Origin: Elymus sibiricus
Taxonomy: Eukaryota; Streptophyta; Magnoliopsida; Poales; Poaceae
Length of the DNA: 64,000 nucleotides
Assembly: GCA_039707655.1 (NCBI GenBank)
Contig: CM077667.1
Location: forward strand, 416,807,409 to 416,871,408
Direction of reading: 5' to 3'
Part shown: piece after piece, positions 1 to 9,312 of the stretch
Position numbering within the stretch: the stretch's first letter is position 1
Layout of the letters: the number at the start of each line of letters is the position of its first letter
The notes under the pieces: generated by a model
What the model saw: only the letters and a program-made list of their open reading frames with translations
Told to the model about the DNA's origin: nothing
The model's database searches: none
Translations under genes and position numbers: made by a program

Positions 1-485
1 CCTTAACTCTATCTACCTTCTAGATCTCATCGCAAACGGTTAAGAATACAGATTCGTCAGTGATCATTCACAATATTGCACACATTTGGTTTCTTGAATT
101 GTGTGCCATGTCGAGCACACAATTCAGAACAACAAATCGTTTGTGTTGTCCAGAATTATAAGACACAGTTCTGATTATCGAACTATTTGCAGCCTACCAC
201 ACACACCTTGTTACGCCGCACCGTTTGTGTTCTTACGTATCATTGCAAACAGTTCATATGAGGGACCTGTATGCCATACATCACACACATCTATATTTGA
301 TTAACCATTTGTGCCATTTTGCCTCATCACAAACAGTTCTTAAAAGTCAACTGTCTGCCGTAGATCGCACACGCAAATATTTTCTGAATCGTATTTGATG
401 GATCCTACATTGCACACAGTTCATGTCATTGGAGACGGAGCTTGAACTATACCGTTTGCGATTCATGCATCGCACACAGTTTCGT
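1..485. repeat. Reiterated subterminal-type motif of a DNA transposon end
   Basis: A short degenerate motif, roughly CGCAAACAGTTC or GCACACAGTT(C/T), recurs about every 40-80 bp in both orientations, for example near 31-41, 76-86, 245-255, 323-333, 412-423 and 469-480. Reiterated subterminal motifs of 10-20 bp are typical of the ends of large plant TIR transposons such as CACTA elements, where transposase binds. Neither a terminus nor a target duplication is visible because the window starts inside it, so the superfamily is an inference. The short ORFs here look fortuitous. Confidence 0.45.
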
Positions 486-1134
486 CGAAGGGTCTCTGAT
501 TGCAGTGTCGCGTTAGCAGAATCCTGCAGTAGTGGTTGCGAAGCTCTGCTGTCTGTTACCATCACAGGACACGTCTTTCAGAGGGAGCTTTGTTGTTCTA
601 TGGTGAATTCAGATGCGGAGAATGTCAGGACATCCAGGATATGAGGACTATCAATGGTGGTTTAAGTCTTTATGGTGATGAGGAACTGACTTGGTGTTTT
701 GTGTCTTGAAGCAGCGTCATGGTACGTGGGGGCGATAGCAGAAGTTCAAATTCTTATCTTGCAAGGTGAAAATCTAAGGTCTGGCCTTAATTGCTTGTGC
801 CTGGCAATGGTCTTATTGAAGGCATTGTTTTGTGAGTAAGGATTTTCACCAGGGTGAAAATCTGTGATCTATGATCGGGCGACGACGACGCTTATGCACC
901 ATTTTCTTCTTGGAGGTGTCGCTTTTTGAGAAGCTGGACTTCTGGTGCTGTTCTGGTGGTGTTTGGTCTGCTGCTACAAGGAATAGATCATTTTAGCGGG
1001 ACTTTTCTTTTTTGTATTTTTTCTTCTTTTTTCTGGGCTGTGTGCATCCATGAGCCGCTAGGGCTTTGCGTTGTTGTAGAGGTTGGGTGTAATTGGTATC
1101 TTCGCGATATTAATATAAGCTTCTTATAAAAAAA
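486..1134 (+). mobile_element. LINE, 5'-truncated 3' end (3' UTR and short A tail)
   Basis: No ORF of useful length is present. The stretch ends in the sequence typical of grass LINE 3' ends: GTTGTAGAGGTTGGGTGTAA followed by TTGGTATCTTCGCGATATTAATATAAG and a short run of A at about 1127-1134. The composition is T/G-rich, as in LINE 3' UTRs. The upstream boundary near 486, where the reiterated motif stops, is approximate. No target duplication was found, so the 5' junction may have been altered later. The element is dead; only the transcript end remains. Confidence 0.6.
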
Positions 1135-1640
1135 TGCAATTTGCACTTTAGTAAAAGCCAGATCATGTGCACGTGCCATCGCCTCTCTGCAAGCTTTAGC
1201 TTCAAGAGTAGCCGCGTCTTGAATGCCTTGGGCCCTTGGAACCGAATTGCTGAAGCTCCTAGGTACAGACCATCCTCGCTTGGACAGACTACAACCGATG
1301 CACTGGAGTTCGTTGCTTGGGAGACAACACCGTCCACTTTAAGTTTTGCTGAACCACTCGGAGGCGCCTTCCAACTACGTCGGATTGCAACACGAGCAGC
1401 GCGTCCAACAACAGGTGACTTCTTTGGCAGGGCATGCTTGAGCTCGCGCAAGAATGAAGCCAATGGTTGCTTCTGGACTCTGGAACACTTGTTCGTGGAT
1501 GGCCTTCCTCCAGGCATGCCACAATGCCCATAACGTGACTAGCACATGAACAAAGTTGGTGTGGGGGTAAACTCTCCATAACAGAAAATATCCATATTTT
1601 TAAAGCAGTCGAACGCTTCAAACCTCGCCTCAAATGTTTA
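1135..1640 (-). pseudogene. RNase H-like (RVT_3-type) domain pseudogene fragment
   Basis: Read on the minus strand, the fragment gives first LVTLWALWHAWRKAIHEQVF, then WKAPPSGSAKLKVDGV, then LGASAI, then ATLEAKACREAMARAHDLAF. This is the order of the plant RNase H-like domain related to non-LTR element RNase H: a Trp-rich linker, W-x-P-P-x-G-x-x-K-x-N/K-V-D-G, G-A-S-A, and the E-A-x-A-C-R-E-A helix. The three pieces lie in different frames, so at least two frameshifts have occurred, and the C-terminal part after KVQIA is missing exactly where the LINE 3' tail begins. It is a broken relic; whether it came from a LINE or a host gene copy cannot be told. Plus-strand ORFs here are shadows. Confidence 0.6.
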
Positions 1641-3290
1641 GGCGGATGGCCCGATCACTAACCAATCATGAAAATGTGATCCAGACGAACGCCAAAAAAG
1701 GGCCTCAAACGCTTGGACTAACTGACACCTCTTAGAGCATCTCTAGCCGCACCCCCACGATGCCCTCCCAAGCACCTTTTTAGCACCGGCACTAAAAAAA
1801 GCCCCAGCCGTGTCCCCAAGACGCCGTTTTGCGTCGGATTTGGGCTATACTAGCCCCGGCGAACCTAGGCCAAACCCAGCCCCCTGGGGGCACTTGGGGC
1901 ATCCGACGCTATTATTTGCATGCACAAACCCCACCTGTCAGCCTCTCTCCTCTCTCTCTTCTCCCTTTTTCTGCTAGGCCCACCCATGTGCATGCAAAAA
2001 AGGAATCTCTCCTCTCTCTGTTTCTCTCTCCGCATGTGTCGGTTGGGTAGGGGAACGGCTGGAAACTCCCCCCCCAATGCATAAATTACGCCGGGGCAAC
2101 CCCGGGAGGTGTTTTTTCGGCCTCTTGGGGGGCACAACGGCTGAAGTGTTGGAAATATGCCCTAGAGGCAATAATAAATTGGTTATTATTATATTTCCTT
2201 GTTCATGATAATCGTTTATTATCCATGCTATAATTGTATTGATTGGAAACTCAAATACATGTGTGGGTACATAGACAACATTGTGTCCCTAGTAAGCCTC
2301 TAGTTGACTAGCTCGTTGATCAAAGATGGTTAAGGTTTCCTAGCCATTGACATGAGATGTCATTTGATAACGGGATCACATCATTAGGAGAATGATGTGA
2401 TGGACAAGACCCAAACTATAAACGTAGCATATGATCGTGTCAGTTTATTGCTATTGTTTTCTGCATGTCAAGTATCTGTTCCTTTGACCATGAGGTCATG
2501 CAACTCACTGACACCGGAGGAATACCTTGTGTGTATCAAACGTCGCAACGTAACTGGGTGACTATAAAGGTGCTCTACAGGTATCTCCGAGGGTGTCTGT
2601 TGGGTTGGCATGGATCAAGACTGGGATTTGTTACTCCGTATGACGGAGAGGTATCTCAGGGCCCACTCGGTAATACAACATCACAATGAGCCTTGCAAGC
2701 AATGTGACTAAAGTGTTAGCCACGAGATCTTGTATTACGGAACGAGTAAAGAGACTTGCCGGTAACGAGATTGAACTAGGTATAGAGATACCGACGATCG
2801 AATCTCGGGCAAGTAACATACCGAAGAACAAAGGGAATAGCATACGGGATTAACTGAATCCTTGACATAGAGGTTCGACCGATAAAAGATCTTCGTAGAA
2901 TATGTAGGAGCCAATATGGGCATCCAGGTCCCGCTATTGGTTATTGGCCGTAGAGGTGTCTCGGTCATGTCTACATAGTTCTCGAACCCGCAGGGTCTAC
3001 ACACTTAACGTTTGGTGACGATTAGTATAATTGAGTTATTATGTTGGTGACCGAAAGTTGTTCGGAGTCCCGGATAAGATCCCAGACATGACGAGGATCT
3101 CCGGAATAGTCTGGAGGTAAAGATTGATATATGTGATAATAGTGTTTTGATCTCCGGAAAGGTTCCGGAGTTCACCGGAAGGGGTTCCGGATGTTTACTG
3201 AAGTGTTCAGGTGCAGCAACACTTTATATGGGCCAAAGGGATAAAGCCCACGAGGTATTGGAAAGTGCAAAAGTAGTTTTGCTGCCGCGT

Positions 3291-3403
3291 AAGCGGTACT
3301 ACCGCTTGGTGAAGCGGTACTACCGCCCGAGCGGTACTACCGCTTGTGTGAAGCGGTACTACCGCCCAAGCGGTACTACCGCTTGTGAGCGGTACTACCG
3401 CTT
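3291..3403. repeat. Array of six GCGGTACTACCGC dyads in the 5' LTR
   Basis: Six copies of the near-perfect palindrome GCGGTA-C-TACCGC occur in about 113 bp, separated by 3-8 bp. They are alternately flanked by AAGC..GCTT (which extends the palindrome) or followed by CC. The array is repeated in the 3' LTR at 10457-10569. Its position about 130 bp upstream of the TATA box suggests a regulatory element array, which is inference. It also explains the repetitive peptide ORFs on both strands here. Confidence 0.85.
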
Positions 3404-3531
3404 GTGCGCGGCTGTGCACGGTTCGGCAGGGATCCGAGTTGGACTCTTTTCCTGCGGGCCAAACCGACCTTGTGCGGGCAAAACCGACCTGGAGGAGGCT
3501 TTTACTCCAAGTTTAGACCCCAAGGCTCAAC

Positions 3532-3540
3532 ATATAAATA
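3532..3540 (+). promoter_or_regulatory. TATA box of the Copia 5' LTR
   Basis: ATATAAATA followed by GAGGGG, positioned downstream of the dyad array and upstream of the LTR end, is the likely core promoter for the genomic RNA. The same sequence occurs in the 3' LTR at 10698-10706. Confidence 0.6.
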
Positions 3541-3999
3541 GAGGGGCAGGGCTAGCACACGGGATACATCAAGATTTCCCCAAGCCGTGTGCGGCAACCC
3601 TAACCCTCTAGTTCCTCCATCATAATCTCCGTAGCGCTTGGCGAAGCCCTGCTGAGATTGTTCCTCACCACCATCACCACGCCGTCGTGCTGCTGGAACT
3701 CAACCACTACTTCACCATCGCTCGCTGGATCGAGGAGGTGAAGGCGTCATCAAGCCGTACGTGTGTTGAACGCGGAGGTGCCGTCCGTTCGGCGCTAGTT
3801 CGTGATCGGATCGAGGGACGACTTGCGATTTGGATCGCGGAGACGTTCGACTACATCAACCGCGTTTCTTAAACGCTTCCGCTTAGCGATCTACAAGGGT
3901 ATGTAGATTCACTCTTCCTCTCGTAGATGATCATCACCATGGATAGATCTTGCGTGTGCGTAGGAAAATTTTTGTTTCCCATGCAACGTTCTCCAACAG

Positions 4000-4014
4000 T
4001 GGCATCATGAGCCA
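4000..4014 (+). other. Primer binding site of the Copia element
   Basis: TGGCATCATGAGCCA starts two bases after the LTR end. It resembles TGGTATCAGAGC, the complement of the initiator tRNA-Met 3' end used by most plant Copia elements, with a substitution and a small insertion. Confidence 0.7.
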
Positions 4015-5278
4015 GGTCTATGCGTAGATGAGATCTCGAGTAGAACACAAACGAGTTGTGGGCGTGGGTGTATACATATTGCTTGCCGTTACTAGTTGAT
4101 ATTTGATTCGGCGGTACTGTGAGATGAAGCGGCCCGGACCGACATTACGCGTACACTTACGCGAGACAGGTTCCTTCAACTAACATGTAACTTCGTTGCA
4201 TAAAGATGGCTAGCGGGTGTCTGTCTCTCTCACTTTAGTTGAATCGATTTCAATGAAGAGGGTTCTTTTAGAAGATCAAAAAGCAATCACTACACCACGT
4301 TGTGGTTTTGCGTAGGTAAGAACGGTTCTTGCAAACCCGTAGCAGCCACGTAAAATTTGCAACAACAATTAGAGGACGTCTAACTTGTTTTTGTAGGGTA
4401 TGATGTGATATGATATGGCCAATTACATGATGAGATATATGTGATGTATGAGATGATCATGTGTTGTATAGAATATCACGACTTGCATGTCGATGAGTAC
4501 GGCAACTGGCAGGAGCCATAGAGTTGTCTTTAATTATTGTATGACCTGCGTGTCAATCATTAAGCGCTATGTAATGCTTTACTTTATCGCTAAACGTTAG
4601 CAATAGTCGTGGAAGCAACAGTCGGCGCGACAACCTTATGGCGACACGTTGATGGAGATCAAGATGATGGAGATCATGGTGTCATGCCGGTGATGATGGA
4701 GATCATGCCGGTGCTTTGGAGATGGAGATCAAAAGCACAAGTTCATGGCCATATCATGTCACTTATGATTTGCATGTGATGTTAATCCTTTTATGCATCT
4801 TATTTTGCTTAGGACGACGGTAGCATTATAAGGTGATCCCTCACTTAAATTTCAAGATAAATTGTGTTCTCCCCGAGTGTGCACCGTTGCGAAAGTTCGT
4901 CGTTTCGAGACACGCCGTGATGATCGGGTGTGATAGACTCCACGTTCACATACAACGGGTGCAAGCCATGTTGCACACGCGGAACACTCGGGTTAAACTT
5001 GACGAGCCTAGCATGTACAGACATGGCCTCGGAACACAAGAGACCGAAAGGTCGAACATGAGTCATATAGTAGATATGATCAACATGAAGATGTTCACCA
5101 TTGAAACCACCTCAACTCACGTGATGATCGGACTTGAGTTGGTGGATTTGGATCATGTTGCACTCGAATGACCGGAGGGATGTCAATTTGAGTGGGAGTT
5201 TTTAAGTAATATGATTAACTGAACTCATTATCTAGAACAATAGTCTAAGTTGTCTTTGCTATATTTATGTTGTAGATC
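4015..5278 (+). other. Untranslated leader of the Copia element
   Basis: About 1.26 kb lies between the primer binding site and the polyprotein start. It contains only short ORFs (for example 4833-5171) without recognisable motifs and a GATGATGGAGATCA-type imperfect repeat at about 4655-4735. Long leaders with packaging and translation signals are usual in BARE-like elements. No splice site can be assigned from sequence alone. Confidence 0.6.
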
Positions 5279-8200
5279 ATGGCTCGCGCAGTAGCACCCC
5301 TGAATTTTAATGCGTTCCTAGAGAAAGCTAAGTTGAAAGATGATGGAAGTAACTTTGTGGACTGGGCCCGTAATCTAAGGATTATCCTTACGGCTTCCCA
5401 GAAGGCTTATGTCCTTGATGCACCGCTTGGTGATCCACCCGCTCCAGTTGAGTCTCTAGACGTTGTGAACGCCTGGCAGGCTCGTTCTGATGATTACTCA
5501 ATAGTTCAATGTGCAATGTTGTATGGCTTAGAACCGGGACTTCAAAGACGTTTTGAACGTCATGGAGCATATGAGATGTTCCAGGAGTTGAAGTTTATCT
5601 TTCAGAAGAATGCCCGGATCGAGAGATATGAGATCTCTGATAAGTTCTATGCTTGCAAGATGGAGGAGAACGGGTCTATCAGTGATCACGTGCTCAGAAT
5701 GTCTGGGTACTCCACCCGTCTGGCTGAATTGGGGATGCCCCTTCCGCCAGAGGCTATCACTGACAGAGTTCTTCAATCATTGCCACCTAGCTACAAGAGC
5801 TTCGTGTTGAACTATAACATGCACGGGATGAACAAGTCAGTCGCCGAGCTGTTTGCGATGCTGAAAGCCGCTGAGTCTGAAATTCAGAAGGAGCATCAAG
5901 TGTTGATGGTCAATAAAACCACTAGTTTCAAGAAAAATGGCAAGGGTAAGAAGGGTAACTCCAAGAAGAGTGGCAAAACAGTTGCTCCTCTCGTGAAGAA
6001 ACCCAAGGCTGGACCCAAACCAGAAACTGTGTGTTTTCATTGCAAGGGAACTGGACACTGGAAGCGGAACTGCCCCAAGTATTTGGCTGACAAGAAGGCG
6101 GCCAACAACAAACAAGGTATATATGATATACATGTTATTGATGTGTACCTTACCAACCCTCGTTGTAGTGCCTGGGTATTTGATACCGGTGCGGTTGCTC
6201 ATATTTGCAACTCTAAACAGGAACTGTGGAATAGACGGAGGCTGGCAAAGGACGAAGTGACGATGCGCGTGGGAAATGGTTCCAAGGTTGATGTGATCGC
6301 CGTCGGCACGCTCGCTCTTCGATTACCGTCGGGATTAGTGATGAACCTAAATAAGTGTTATTTGGTGCCTGCGTTAAGCATGAACATTATATCTGGATCT
6401 TGTTTATTGCGAGACGGTTACTCATTTAAATCAGAGAATAATGGTTGTTCTATTTATATGAGTAATATCTTTTATGGTCATGCACCCAATGTGAGGGGTT
6501 TATTCTTATTGAATCTCGATAGTAATGATACACATGTTCATAACATTGATGCCAAAAGATGTAGAATTGATAATGATAATACCACTTTCTTGTGGCACTG
6601 CCGTTTAGGTCATATTGGCGTAAAACGCATGAAGAAGCTCCATGCTGATGGACTTTTGGAGTCACTTGATTTTGAATCACTTGACACATGTGAGCCATGC
6701 CTCATGGGCAAGATGACTAAAACGCCGTTCTCTGGAACAATGGAACGGGCAAGTGACTTATTGGAAATCATACATACTGATGTGTGTGGTCCGATGAGTA
6801 TTGAGGCGCGCGGTGGTTATCGTTACTTTCTCACCTTCACTGATGACTTAAGTAGATATGGGTATATTTACTTAATGAAACATAAGTCTGAAACATTTGA
6901 AAAGTTCAAACAATTTCAGAGTGAAGTTGAGAATCATCGTAACAAGAAGATTAAATTCCTACGATCTGATCGAGGAGGAGAATATCTGAGTTATGAGTTT
7001 GGCAGTCACTTAAGACAGTGTGGAATTGTTTCACAATTGACACCGCCTGGAACACCACAGCGTAATGGTGTGTCCGAACATCGTAATCGAACCTTATTGG
7101 ATATGGTGCGATCTATGATGTCTCTTGCCGATTTGCCACTATCGTTTTGGGGTTATGCATTAGAGACAGCTGCATTCACTTTAAATAGGGCACCATCGAA
7201 ATCCGTTGAGACGACGCCATATGAACTTTGGTTTGGCAAGAAGCCAAAACTGTCGTTTCTTAAAGTTTGGGGATGTGATGCTTATGTCAAGAAGCTTCAG
7301 CCTGAAAAGCTGGAACCCAAAGCGGAGAAATGCGTCTTCATAGGATACCCAAAAGAGACAATTGGGTATACCTTCTACCTCAGATCCGAGGGCAAAGTGT
7401 TTGTCGCTAAAAACGGAACATTTCTTGAGAAAGAGTTTCTCTCGAAAGAATTGAGTGGGAGGAAGATAGAACTTGATGAGGTTGTTGAACCTTTACTTCA
7501 ACCTGAGAGTAGCGCAGCGCAGAAAGATGTTTCTGTGGAGCCTACATTAGCTGAAGAGGAAGTTAATGATGATGATCATGAAGCTTTGGATCAAGTTGCT
7601 ATCGAACCTCGTAGGTCGACAAGGACGCGTACTGCTCCTGAGTGGTACGGCAACCCTGTCTTAGAAGTCATGTTGTTAGACAACGATGAACCTACGAGCT
7701 ATGGAGAAGCAATGATGGGCCCGGATTCCGAGAAGTGGTTAGAGGCCATGAAATCCGAGATGGGATCCATGTATGAAAACAAAGTATGGACTTTGGAAGT
7801 ATTACCTGAAGGGCGTAAGGCCATTCAGAACAAATGGATCTTTAAGAGGAAGACGGACGCGGACGGTAATGTCACCGTCTATAAAGCTCGACTTGTGGCA
7901 AAGGGTTTTTCACAAGTTCAAGGAGTTGACTACGATGAGACCTTCTCACCCGTAGCGATGCTTAAGTCCGTCAGAATCATGTTAGCAATAGCTGCCTTTT
8001 TCGATTATGAAATTTGGCAGATGGATGTCAAAACAGCGTTCCTTAACGGTTTCCTTAAGGAAGAGTTGTATATGATGCAACCAGAAGGTTTTGTCGATCC
8101 AGAGAATGCTGACAAAGTTTGCAAACTCCAGCGATCCATTTATGGACTGGTGCAAGCATCTCGGAGTTGGAATCTTCGTTTTGATGAGGTGATCAAAGCG

Positions 8201-8317
8201 TTCGAGTTTATACAAGTTTACGGAGAAGCTTGTATTTACAAGAAAGTGAGTGGGAGCTCTATAGCGTTTCTAATATTATATGTGGATGACATATTGCTGA
8301 TTGGAAACAATATATAA
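5279..8317 (+). CDS. Copia gag-protease-integrase-RT polyprotein (N-terminal 1,012 codons)
   Basis: The first ATG gives MARAVAPLNFNAF and the frame stays open to a TAA at 8315-8317. Domains in order: capsid-type gag region (about residues 1-230); lysine-rich nucleocapsid with a CX2CX4HX4C zinc knuckle CFHCKGTGHWKRNC at about 251-264; aspartic protease with DTGAVAH at about 300; integrase with an HHCC module (HCRLGH...CEPC, about 440-480) and DDE core residues in HTDVCGP (about 499), SDRGGEY (about 563) and the GVSEH Glu; then RT ending just after its catalytic YVDD (about 1000). It would make capsid, process it, copy RNA and integrate cDNA. The in-frame TAA directly after LLIGNNI removes the end of RT and all of RNase H, so this copy cannot make a full polyprotein without readthrough. 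Confidence 0.93.
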   Translation: MARAVAPLNFNAFLEKAKLKDDGSNFVDWARNLRIILTASQKAYVLDAPLGDPPAPVESLDVVNAWQARSDDYSIVQCAMLYGLEPGLQRRFERHGAYEMFQELKFIFQKNARIERYEISDKFYACKMEENGSISDHVLRMSGYSTRLAELGMPLPPEAITDRVLQSLPPSYKSFVLNYNMHGMNKSVAELFAMLKAAESEIQKEHQVLMVNKTTSFKKNGKGKKGNSKKSGKTVAPLVKKPKAGPKPETVCFHCKGTGHWKRNCPKYLADKKAANNKQGIYDIHVIDVYLTNPRCSAWVFDTGAVAHICNSKQELWNRRRLAKDEVTMRVGNGSKVDVIAVGTLALRLPSGLVMNLNKCYLVPALSMNIISGSCLLRDGYSFKSENNGCSIYMSNIFYGHAPNVRGLFLLNLDSNDTHVHNIDAKRCRIDNDNTTFLWHCRLGHIGVKRMKKLHADGLLESLDFESLDTCEPCLMGKMTKTPFSGTMERASDLLEIIHTDVCGPMSIEARGGYRYFLTFTDDLSRYGYIYLMKHKSETFEKFKQFQSEVENHRNKKIKFLRSDRGGEYLSYEFGSHLRQCGIVSQLTPPGTPQRNGVSEHRNRTLLDMVRSMMSLADLPLSFWGYALETAAFTLNRAPSKSVETTPYELWFGKKPKLSFLKVWGCDAYVKKLQPEKLEPKAEKCVFIGYPKETIGYTFYLRSEGKVFVAKNGTFLEKEFLSKELSGRKIELDEVVEPLLQPESSAAQKDVSVEPTLAEEEVNDDDHEALDQVAIEPRRSTRTRTAPEWYGNPVLEVMLLDNDEPTSYGEAMMGPDSEKWLEAMKSEMGSMYENKVWTLEVLPEGRKAIQNKWIFKRKTDADGNVTVYKARLVAKGFSQVQGVDYDETFSPVAMLKSVRIMLAIAAFFDYEIWQMDVKTAFLNGFLKEELYMMQPEGFVDPENADKVCKLQRSIYGLVQASRSWNLRFDEVIKAFEFIQVYGEACIYKKVSGSSIAFLILYVDDILLIGNNI

Positions 8318-9262
8318 ATGCTGGAAAGCGTAAAGGAATATTTGAACAAGAGTTTTTCAATGAAGGACCTAGGAGAAGCTGCTTTCATATTAGGCATCAA
8401 GATCTATAGAGATAGATCGAGACGCTTAATAGGACTTTCACAAAGCACATACCTTGATAAAGTTTTGAAGAAGTTCAAAATGGATCAGTCCAAGAAGGGG
8501 TTCTTGCCTGTATTGCAAGGTGTGAAGTTGAGTAAGACTCAATGCCCAGTGACTGCAGGAGATAGAGAAAAGATGAGTGTCATCCCCTATGCTTCAGCCA
8601 TAGGCTCTATCATGTATGCAATGCTGTGCACAAGACCCGATGTCAGCCTTGCCATAAGTATGGTCGGAAGGTTTCAAGGTGATCCAGGAATGGAACACTG
8701 GACGGCGGTCAAGAATATCCTGAAGTACCTGAAAAGGACTAAGGACATGTTTCTCCTTTATGGAGGTGATCAAGAGCTCGTCGTAAAGGGTTACGTCGAT
8801 GCAAGATTTGACACTGATCCGGATGACTCTAAGTCGCAAACCGGATACGTATTTATTCTTAATGGGGGTGCGGTTAGCTGGTGCAGTTCCAAGCAAAGCG
8901 TGGTAGCTGATTCTACATGCGAAGCGGAGTACATCGCTGCCTCGGAGGCGGCGAAGGAAGGTGTCTGGATGAAGGAGTTCATGACAGATCTTGGAGTAGT
9001 GCCTAGTGCGCTTAACCCAATGACTCTGTTTTGTGATAATACTGGTGCCATTGCTCTAGCCAAGGAACCAAGATTTCACAAGAGGACCAGACACATAAAG
9101 CGACGTTTCAATTCCATCCGCGATTACATCAAGGAGGACGACATAAATATTTGCAAAGTACACACGGATCTAAATGTTGCAGATCCGATGACTAAACCTC
9201 TTCCAAGGGCTAAACATGAACAACACCAGAACTGCATGGGTGTTCGATTCATTACAATGTAA
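8318..9262 (+). CDS. Copia RT C-terminus and RNase H (downstream of the premature stop)
   Basis: This continues the frame of the preceding ORF after a single TAA codon; the ATG at 8318 is simply the next codon, not a natural start. It holds the last part of RT (MLESVKEYLN, then a TYLDKVLKKF segment) and a Copia-type RNase H with acidic residues in GYVDARF (D), STCEAEY (E) and LFCDNTG (D). It ends LPRAKHEQHQNCMGV..., the usual C-terminus of this family. RNase H would degrade the RNA strand during reverse transcription. No other frameshift is seen. Confidence 0.9.
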   Translation: MLESVKEYLNKSFSMKDLGEAAFILGIKIYRDRSRRLIGLSQSTYLDKVLKKFKMDQSKKGFLPVLQGVKLSKTQCPVTAGDREKMSVIPYASAIGSIMYAMLCTRPDVSLAISMVGRFQGDPGMEHWTAVKNILKYLKRTKDMFLLYGGDQELVVKGYVDARFDTDPDDSKSQTGYVFILNGGAVSWCSSKQSVVADSTCEAEYIAASEAAKEGVWMKEFMTDLGVVPSALNPMTLFCDNTGAIALAKEPRFHKRTRHIKRRFNSIRDYIKEDDINICKVHTDLNVADPMTKPLPRAKHEQHQNCMGVRFITM

Positions 9263-9300
9263 ATCACATAGTGATGTGAACTAGATTATTGACTCTAGTG

Positions 9301-9312
9301 CAAGTGGGAGAC
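9301..9312 (+). other. Polypurine tract of the Copia element
   Basis: CAAGTGGGAGAC lies immediately before the 3' LTR, where plus-strand DNA synthesis is primed. This purine-rich motif next to TGTTGG is typical for BARE-like elements. Confidence 0.7.

Larger units (their letters stand above)
2147..3998 (+). repeat. 5' LTR of the Copia element
   Basis: The LTR runs from TGTTGGAAATATGCCC to CTCCAACA. It carries six copies of a GCGGTACTACCGC dyad at 3291-3403 and a TATA box, ATATAAATA, at about 3532-3540, so U3 ends and R begins near 3565. Its 3' partner is the same length. Differences noted by eye: about 3090 (A/G), 3200 (T/C), 3623 (A/G), 3967 (A/T) and 3992 (T/C). Short ORFs inside it recur in the 3' LTR and have no recognisable product. 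Confidence 0.95.

Noticed and set aside
1141..1533. 130-codon plus-strand ORF
   Set aside because: It is the shadow of the minus-strand RNase H-like fragment, where conserved motifs are found.
3291..3403. CRISPR-like regular repeats
   Set aside because: Units are 13-bp palindromes spaced 3-8 bp apart inside an LTR of a plant retrotransposon. There are no spacers of constant length and no cas genes.
3147..3611. 154-codon ORF with a KRYYRPSGTTAC-type repeat, and its twin at 10313-10777
   Set aside because: The repetitive peptide is the translation of the palindromic dyad array in the Copia LTR, with a matching ORF on the opposite strand. It is not a protein gene.
5388..6698. Minus-strand ORFs within the Copia polyprotein
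   Set aside because: They are shadows of the plus-strand gag-pol frame, without motifs.
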